DNA of 9,362 nucleotides from an uncultured Chloroflexota bacterium (GTDB lineage: Bacteria; Chloroflexota; Dehalococcoidia; SAR202; UBA11138), in assembly GCA_913046025.1 (NCBI GenBank), contig CAJWRP010000054.1, forward strand, positions 1 through 9,362, written 5' to 3'. This document shows, piece after piece, positions 5,226 to 9,362 of the stretch. The position numbers were made by a program, and so were the translations under genes. Position 1 is the first letter of the stretch. Every line of letters starts with the position of its first letter. Under the pieces are notes generated by a model. The model was not told the origin of the DNA, searched no databases, and saw only the letters and a program-made list of their open reading frames with translations.

Positions 5226-6638
5226 TTAGCAGACTGGACGCTGGGTAATCTCAGTTGCTATCTTGCGAGATAGATGCTGACCATAACCTGCGCTGGCCAA
5301 AAGCTTCCTCTCTTCTACCATCACCTTGCCGCGCAGCATAGTCGTGACAGGCCAGCCTTTGGCCTCCCATCCCTCCCAGATGCTGTAGTCCTCAAGATGC
5401 AGATCGTCCAAAGTGAGTGGACGCTGGAACGATGGGTCTATGATAGTGATATCGGCGTCGCTACCGGCAGCTAGAGCCCCCTTTTTGGGATACATGCCGA
5501 ATATTTTTGCAGCGTTGGCTGATGTGATGTCAACGAAGCGCTCCAGGGACATGCCGCGCCGTCCGACGCCTTCGCCATAAGCCACGCCCATACGGGTCTC
5601 GATGCCGTTGTGACCGCCAGTGACGTCTGCCACCGTCCTGAAGCGAATCTTCTCTTCCCATGTGGTGGAAACCAGGTCCGTGGCCACCGTGGACAGCCTG
5701 CCATCCAGAAGTCCGTCCCATAGCTCGTTGGCATCGTCGGGCGATTTCAGCGAAGGGTAGGTGTGGTACTTCATCCCATTGTCCTCGCGATAGTTCTCGG
5801 CATTGAAACAGGCGTAGTTGTGAAGGGTCTCCCCGTAAATTGGAAGGCCTCTGCTGCGGGACCAGCCGACGGCATTGACGCCCTCTGATGCGCTGACGTG
5901 TACGAAGTAGACGGGGCAGGACTGCTTTTCGGCCAGTCGGATCACCCTATGGAAGGAGACGTCTTCCGAGAGATTGTTGTGAATGTGGTGCATGTTCCAC
6001 CAGTCCCACTGGTTGCGGTCCTGAGCATGGTCGTAATTAAAGTGGACCATGTCGTCGTCCTCAGAGTGCACCAGCAGCATTCCTCCGTTGGCCGCTATCT
6101 TTTCCATAATAGAGGCCAGAGTTCCGAACTCAGTCTTATTGTTCTGTAGCTGCGGGCTGGGCGGTCGAATGCTGGTGGTGAATATCTTGAAGCTGGCAAA
6201 GCCTTCTTGAATGAGCTCAGGTATCTGGTTAACAGCCTCGTCGCTGGTGCCGTTGGTGAAGATGGGGTGGTACGAGTAATCGGTGTATCCGTTGCCCTTC
6301 CACCTCTCTGCAGCCTCATCGAGAGCGTGGCGAATGTCGTGACCAGGTATCTGCGTAGCGAAATCCAACACTGTCGTAGTGCCGCCCCAGATGGCAGCCA
6401 AGGACACAGGCTCCGCTGGGGAGCGCTCCGGCTGACGAGGTCCACCGATGTGCGCGTGAGGCTCTACCCCGCCCGGTACAACAATCTTTCCTGACGCATC
6501 GATTACCTTGACGCCGTCAGTGGACATCGTGCCCGGTTCGGTTATGGCGGCAATGGTCTCCCCTTGGACAACCACGTCCCATTGGCCAACGCCAGACGGA
6601 GTGACAACTTGACCTCCGGTAATTATCAGATCAGCCAT
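5226..6638 (-). CDS. Dihydropyrimidinase/hydantoinase-like amidohydrolase
   Basis: This 470-residue cyclic amidohydrolase is close to the usual family length of about 460-480. Enzymes of this group open cyclic amides such as dihydrouracil, hydantoins or allantoin, using two metals bridged by a carboxylated lysine. Visible landmarks are the N-terminal composite beta domain, PHAHIG with ligands H61 and H63, GGTTTVLDFA (85-94) and SFKIF with the bridging-lysine candidate K151. H191 (VHSED), H247 (FVHVSAS) and D321 (VATDL) complete the metal-site pattern, and GALAAGSDADITIIDP (387-402) is the closing strand. The Tyr that follows K-x-F-x-x in classical dihydropyrimidinases is Ser156 here, and the usual D-H of the last ligand motif reads D-L. 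The substrate is therefore probably not the standard one. AGGAGG (6645-6650) lies 6 nt before the ATG. It is the first gene of a two-gene operon with the GlcG-like protein. Confidence 0.87.
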   Translation of the reverse strand: MADLIITGGQVVTPSGVGQWDVVVQGETIAAITEPGTMSTDGVKVIDASGKIVVPGGVEPHAHIGGPRQPERSPAEPVSLAAIWGGTTTVLDFATQIPGHDIRHALDEAAERWKGNGYTDYSYHPIFTNGTSDEAVNQIPELIQEGFASFKIFTTSIRPPSPQLQNNKTEFGTLASIMEKIAANGGMLLVHSEDDDMVHFNYDHAQDRNQWDWWNMHHIHNNLSEDVSFHRVIRLAEKQSCPVYFVHVSASEGVNAVGWSRSRGLPIYGETLHNYACFNAENYREDNGMKYHTYPSLKSPDDANELWDGLLDGRLSTVATDLVSTTWEEKIRFRTVADVTGGHNGIETRMGVAYGEGVGRRGMSLERFVDITSANAAKIFGMYPKKGALAAGSDADITIIDPSFQRPLTLDDLHLEDYSIWEGWEAKGWPVTTMLRGKVMVEERKLLASAGYGQHLSRKIATEITQRPVC

Positions 6639-6747
6639 GTGCGACCTCCTGTCGTTTATGAATTCGCGTTATAACACTGCGACTCTACTAGCAGGTGTCT
6701 CGACGATAATGTTGCCATTAGATTAGGTTGATCACCCTTTTCGCCGG

Positions 6748-6776
6748 ATAGTACGGGCGATGCCATACGGTGTCAA
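6748..6776 (-). promoter_or_regulatory. Sigma70-type promoter of the amidohydrolase operon
   Basis: On the minus strand a perfect TTGACA (6776-6771) is followed after exactly 17 nt by TACTAT (6753-6748). Transcription would begin near 6741, giving a leader of about 100 nt before the ATG at 6638. I recognise no riboswitch class in that leader; it contains the AGGAGG ribosome-binding site. Confidence 0.7.
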
Positions 6777-7142
6777 GACATGCGTTTTGTGGGGGTATAC
6801 GCTATTTCTGGCGACACGAAGGCGTAGTGCAATGAAAGACGCACGCCAAATGTAAATCAACGGTTGAATTGAATGTGATCAATTTGGGCAATATTTGTGG
6901 ATGAGAGACCGCCTGCGACTTGACAAAATTATTGAGCCTACATTAACGTCAAAATTGATGAAACCATTTAATCAATTGAGTGCATATACGATGCATGAAT
7001 TGGTATTACGTAATTGCAATCAAAACCTTGTGTTGAGACAACATTGTTCGATGTGAGGTTACAGTCATCTTCACATCCGGTGTTTCTTTCGGCGATTGGC
7101 CGCCCATCCGGAACGACGGTTCTCAGACCGATACACGTGTGA
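6777..7142. other. AT-rich intergenic region with several palindromes
   Basis: No gene is visible in this 366-bp stretch between the divergent amidohydrolase promoter and the HEAT-repeat gene. From about 6850 to 7045 it is clearly richer in A+T than the flanking genes. It carries multiple dyads: TCAAC-g-GTTGA (6859-6869), AATTGA-n6-TCAATT (6869-6886), TCAATTGA (6972-6979), TGCAT-n5-ATGCA (6981-6995) and a 22-bp dyad at 6999-7020. A perfect TTGACA occurs at 6920-6925 on the plus strand, with only weak -10 candidates (ATTAAC at 16 nt). The plus-strand promoter of the HEAT gene is thus probably here but is not pinned down. Confidence 0.6.
6999..7020. promoter_or_regulatory. 22-bp operator-like dyad
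   Basis: The sequence ATTG-gt-ATTAC/GTAAT-tg-CAAT is a dyad with 9 of 11 base pairs matching, centred on the perfect ten-base palindrome ATTACGTAAT (7005-7014). It lies about 125-145 bp before the HEAT-repeat start. The symmetry and size suit a dimeric repressor or activator site, but no regulator is encoded nearby. Confidence 0.4.
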
Positions 7143-8075
7143 GTGAGCGATATGACAATAGAGAAATTCATAACAGAACTTCAGGACGAAACTCAGCCCC
7201 TTAAAAACGCTGGTCTTCTTCAGCTATCCAGTTTGGCTGGTGAGGACCTATATGAGTTCAAGAACACCTGGTTCGCTCTTACGGACCCGCGTAAGGGACA
7301 GATAATGTCCAAGCTCGTTGAGCTGGGCGAAGACCATGTTGAGATGGACTTTACGGCCATGTACAGGGCCCTCCTAAACGATGAAAATGAAGATGTCAGG
7401 GAACAGGCCGCCAAGGGGCTTTGGGAGTGCGATGATCGTGTGGTAATTCGGCCCCTTTTAGGCCTCTTGAAAAACGACCCCTCCCCTAGAGTGAGGGCTT
7501 CTGCCGCGATGACTCTTTCCAAATTCACAGATCTCTTCCAACAGGGCAAAATCTTGAGCCGTGACGGCGACAAGATTCGTGACACTCTGCTAGAAGTCAT
7601 CAGTGATGAGGAGGAGGAGGCGGACGTTAGAAGACGGTGCATTGAAGCGGTTGGCAGCTTTAACACCATCGAGATCAGTGAGCTCATTCGCGAGGCTTAC
7701 AGTAGCGAAAACCCAGATATGCGCCAGAGTGCCGTATTCGCCATGGGTCGTAGCTCCGATAGCCAGTGGCTGTCAATTGTAATGAACGAGCTGGACAGCG
7801 ACTCTCCAGCGATGCGATATGAGTCAGCTAGCGCCTGTGGACTGCTAGGTGACGAGTCATCAGTGCCTCATCTCATTTCGCTGATAAAAGACGAAGATTC
7901 AGAGGTGCAAGTTGCGGCCGTGCATTCAATCGGCAACATAGGCGGGGCTTTGGCTAAGCGCGCCTTGCAACAAGCATTGAGAACGGGTGAGGACGCTGTC
8001 GAAGAGGCCGCTGAAGAGGCCATGGCTAACATCGATTTCGATGAAGACCCTCTGGGATTTCGTTTCCAAGGTTAG
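7143..8075 (+). CDS. Acidic HEAT-repeat protein
   Basis: The protein has 310 residues and is strongly acidic, without signal peptide or membrane segment, so it is probably cytoplasmic. It is built from alpha-helical HEAT-like repeats of about 30-35 residues. Recognisable repeat turns are DENEDVREQAAKGLWE (80-95), NDPSPRVRASAAMTLSKF (111-128), EADVRRRCIEAVGSF (159-173), NPDMRQSAVFAMGRS (190-204), SDSPAMRYESASACGLLGD (219-237) and DEDSEVQVAAVHSIGNIGG (250-268). The D/P-x-V-R-x-x-A pattern is that of PBS-lyase HEAT-like repeats. Such proteins act as binding scaffolds; no catalytic motif is present and no partner can be named. The start is GTG at 7143 or ATG at 7152, three codons later. Neither has a clear Shine-Dalgarno, so the choice is open. 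It converges on the ROK gene with 19 bp between stops. Confidence 0.82.
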   Translation: MSDMTIEKFITELQDETQPLKNAGLLQLSSLAGEDLYEFKNTWFALTDPRKGQIMSKLVELGEDHVEMDFTAMYRALLNDENEDVREQAAKGLWECDDRVVIRPLLGLLKNDPSPRVRASAAMTLSKFTDLFQQGKILSRDGDKIRDTLLEVISDEEEEADVRRRCIEAVGSFNTIEISELIREAYSSENPDMRQSAVFAMGRSSDSQWLSIVMNELDSDSPAMRYESASACGLLGDESSVPHLISLIKDEDSEVQVAAVHSIGNIGGALAKRALQQALRTGEDAVEEAAEEAMANIDFDEDPLGFRFQG

Positions 8076-8094
8076 GGCATGTAGCAGTCTCTAG

Positions 8095-9066
8095 TTAGCC
8101 AGCGTCGTGTTCCGCAAAGACCAGTGCGGCAGCGCCGAGAAGGCTTACGTCGTCGCCCAGTTCCGACTTTACAACTGGCCTCCTGTCCTTAAGATGTACC
8201 ATGGCGTGCCGCTGAATTTCCCGATTGATCTCCGGTAGAAACATGTCAAGGTTTTGGGACATCCCTCCGCCAATGACAATTAGCTCGGGATCGAAGATGT
8301 GCATTAGGCTGACGATGCCAATGCCAAGGTTTGTCGCCACCTCGTCCATCAGTGACTTGGCCAGGGCGTCGCCTGCCTTGGCTTCCTGCGCTACAAGCTT
8401 TGCGTCCACAGCAGACGCATCTCCCCCGGCCGCCTCTAGCAGGCTGCTGGACTCCCCAGCCGAAAGTCGTTCGAAAGCAATTCGCGCGACCGCTGTTCCT
8501 GAGGCCATTACCTCCAAGCAGCCAGCGTTGCCGCAGTTACAGGCAGGGCCGTTCTTGTCGATGGTGATGTGGCCGATCTCTCCGGCAAATCCCTTGTGCC
8601 CCGTGTATAGCTTTCCGTTTGTAATGACCCCGCCACCTATTCCGGTGCTCAGTGTCATGAAGATCATGTTGTTGGTTCCCCTGCCCGCGCCGAATGCGTG
8701 TTCGGCCATTGCTCCCAGAGTAGCGTCATTGGCCAGCGAAACCGGAAGTCCTAGCTTTTCCTCAAGATACTTTTTGGGAGAGAACAGGTGCCATCCCTCG
8801 CCGTGAAGGTTGGGAGGGTTGTACATCTCTCCTGTTTTGGAATCAGTTGGACTGGCCACTGATAGACCCACGCCAATAAGAGGTGAGTTGTCGGCGGTTG
8901 CTTTCACCTCAAGCAGAGCAGACGCGAGGCTCTCCATAACGACCTCACGACCGGCATCAGCTCGTGTGCTCTCCATTTGACGTTCAACCAAAGCGCCCGA
9001 GTCTGTTACCAGGGCGGCCCTCATGTTTGTGGCACCCAGATCAGCCACTAGCGATAGTAGTGCCAT
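8095..9066 (-). CDS. ROK-family sugar kinase (glucokinase-like)
   Basis: This 323-residue protein begins MALLSLVADLGATNMRAALV, the first phosphate-binding motif of the ASKHA fold. It also has LANDATLGAMAEH with catalytic D114, LSTGIGGGVITNGKL (139-153), GEIGH with zinc ligand H166 and the ROK signature C176-x-C178-G-x-x-G-C183-x-E. The later FDPELIVIGGGMS (258-270) is the adenosine-binding segment. ROK kinases phosphorylate glucose or N-acetylated hexosamines; the E-x-G-H motif suits a glucose-type kinase but does not fix the substrate. There is no N-terminal DNA-binding domain, so it is a kinase and not a ROK repressor. I chose ATG 9066 over a longer frame to 9198 because GGGAG (9074-9078) precedes it by 7 nt, homologues begin here, and a promoter lies inside the extension. 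Confidence 0.93.
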   Translation of the reverse strand: MALLSLVADLGATNMRAALVTDSGALVERQMESTRADAGREVVMESLASALLEVKATADNSPLIGVGLSVASPTDSKTGEMYNPPNLHGEGWHLFSPKKYLEEKLGLPVSLANDATLGAMAEHAFGAGRGTNNMIFMTLSTGIGGGVITNGKLYTGHKGFAGEIGHITIDKNGPACNCGNAGCLEVMASGTAVARIAFERLSAGESSSLLEAAGGDASAVDAKLVAQEAKAGDALAKSLMDEVATNLGIGIVSLMHIFDPELIVIGGGMSQNLDMFLPEINREIQRHAMVHLKDRRPVVKSELGDDVSLLGAAALVFAEHDAG

Positions 9067-9093
9067 GCCGCAACTCCCATTCAATTTACAGGC

Positions 9094-9122
9094 ATCATAT
9101 CTCTTATGGCCTGCGGTTCCAA
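9094..9122 (-). promoter_or_regulatory. Probable promoter of the ROK kinase gene
   Basis: Minus-strand TTGGAA (9122-9117) and TATGAT (9099-9094) are separated by 17 nt. Transcription would begin near 9087, about 20 nt before the ATG at 9066, which also argues against the upstream in-frame start at 9198. Confidence 0.6.
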
Positions 9123-9168
9123 GGTAAACATTTGCGCATGGGAAGCGAACAGGAAGTGTCTCCCGTGA

Positions 9169-9177
9169 TGCTATAAT
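9169..9177 (+). promoter_or_regulatory. Extended -10 promoter reading rightward
   Basis: TGC-TATAAT is a perfect extended -10 element. The -35 position is poor (ACAGGA at 17 nt), which is common for extended -10 promoters. Transcription would begin near 9184, about 30 nt before the 46-codon ORF. It is divergent from the ROK promoter. Confidence 0.5.
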
Positions 9178-9212
9178 GCGCCGGAAGTCTGGGCGCAAAG
9201 GGGCTTCCGAAC

Positions 9213-9353
9213 ATGGCAGTAGAGTGCCCTAAAAGGACCCTTTCTCTCATTAAACTAGCATGGGGTAAGTCGCCCGAATTGGGATCTGATTGGTTTAAAT
9301 TAGGGCATTCCATTAATTCTGGAGCTGATTTTATTGATGGAGAAATAGAATGA
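9213..9353 (+). CDS. Small ORF of 46 codons, unknown
   Basis: ATG at 9213 opens a frame that stops with TGA at 9351-9353; it is the only plus frame open across this stretch. The product begins MAVECPKRTLSLIKLAWG, continues with PELGSDWFKLGHSINSG and ends DFIDGEIE. I do not recognise it; it is soluble-looking and lacks cysteine pairs or a membrane segment. Support comes from context: an extended -10 promoter 36 bp upstream and an ATGA overlap with the next start at 9350. Against it, no good Shine-Dalgarno precedes the ATG. The ORF is visibly richer in A+T than the genes to its left. It might instead be an untranslated leader of the following gene. Confidence 0.35.
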   Translation: MAVECPKRTLSLIKLAWGKSPELGSDWFKLGHSINSGADFIDGEIE

Positions 9354-9362
9354 AATATTTAT
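9350..9362 (+). CDS. Start of a gene running off the right edge
   Basis: ATG AAA TAT TTA at 9350 is preceded by GGAG (9339-9342) with 7-nt spacing, a credible start. It overlaps the stop of the 46-codon ORF as ATGA, suggesting coupled translation. Only four codons are visible, so nothing can be said about the product. Confidence 0.4.

Noticed and set aside
8225..8806. Long plus-strand frame opposite the ROK gene
   Set aside because: Antisense shadow; the minus-strand frame has all the ROK motifs, while this one is Ser/Pro/Ala-rich low-complexity sequence.
9067..9198. N-terminal extension of the ROK kinase by 44 codons
   Set aside because: The extension is unlike ROK proteins, contains a good promoter (9094-9122), and the ATG at 9066 has a GGGAG site at the right distance.
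1..9362. CRISPR array, tRNA or rRNA gene, insertion sequence, phage genes
   Set aside because: No regularly spaced direct repeats, cloverleaf-like segments, transposase or phage motifs were seen on either strand.

Overview
The window is an ordinary bacterial chromosomal segment with moderate G+C. It carries short operons on both strands and no insertion sequence, phage gene, CRISPR array, tRNA or rRNA that I can recognise. The mix of genes would fit a free-living, possibly marine, member of Chloroflexota (for example the SAR202/Dehalococcoidia side): a CARDB-type secreted metalloprotease-like protein, a thiG-thiE/tenI-thiS operon under a TPP riboswitch, a hydantoinase-like amidohydrolase with a GlcG/HbpS-like partner, a HEAT-repeat protein and an ROK sugar kinase. 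This assignment is an inference from gene style, not a demonstrated placement.

Left part (1-3389). The 3' portion of a large, probably exported protein with CARDB-like beta domains and an HELGH zinc motif reads rightward. It ends 8 bp from the convergent thiamine operon. That operon reads leftward as thiG, thiE (or a tenI-like paralogue), thiS, with an ATGA stop/start overlap between the last two. Its leader holds a sigma70-type promoter, a complete TPP aptamer and an intrinsic terminator. The 5' arm of the terminator is perfectly complementary over 9 nt to the aptamer's 3' core, so a full attenuation switch can be read from the sequence.

Middle (3390-6776). A small lipoprotein gene with a PKD-like domain needs a frame change to be read through, and a one-TM reading frame follows it. 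The three pieces (frames 2, 3 and 1) look like one decayed or mis-sequenced lipoprotein/membrane protein, or a broken lipoprotein plus a separate small membrane protein. A 40-bp hairpin lies just before a Nudix hydrolase gene. The Nudix gene converges on, and overlaps by 4 bp, a leftward operon encoding a dihydropyrimidinase/hydantoinase-like amidohydrolase and a GlcG/HbpS-like protein. A near-consensus promoter precedes that operon.

Right part (6777-9362). A roughly 365-bp AT-rich intergenic stretch with several palindromes precedes an acidic HEAT-repeat protein. This converges on a ROK-family kinase gene with its own promoter. At the right edge, an extended -10 promoter points rightward to a 46-codon reading frame whose stop overlaps (ATGA) the start of a gene that runs out of the window.

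Nothing here is clearly a new biological system. The points most worth checking are the altered active-site positions of the amidohydrolase, the ThiE/TenI identity question, the broken lipoprotein, the leader hairpin of the Nudix gene and the short AT-rich coupled ORF at the right end.
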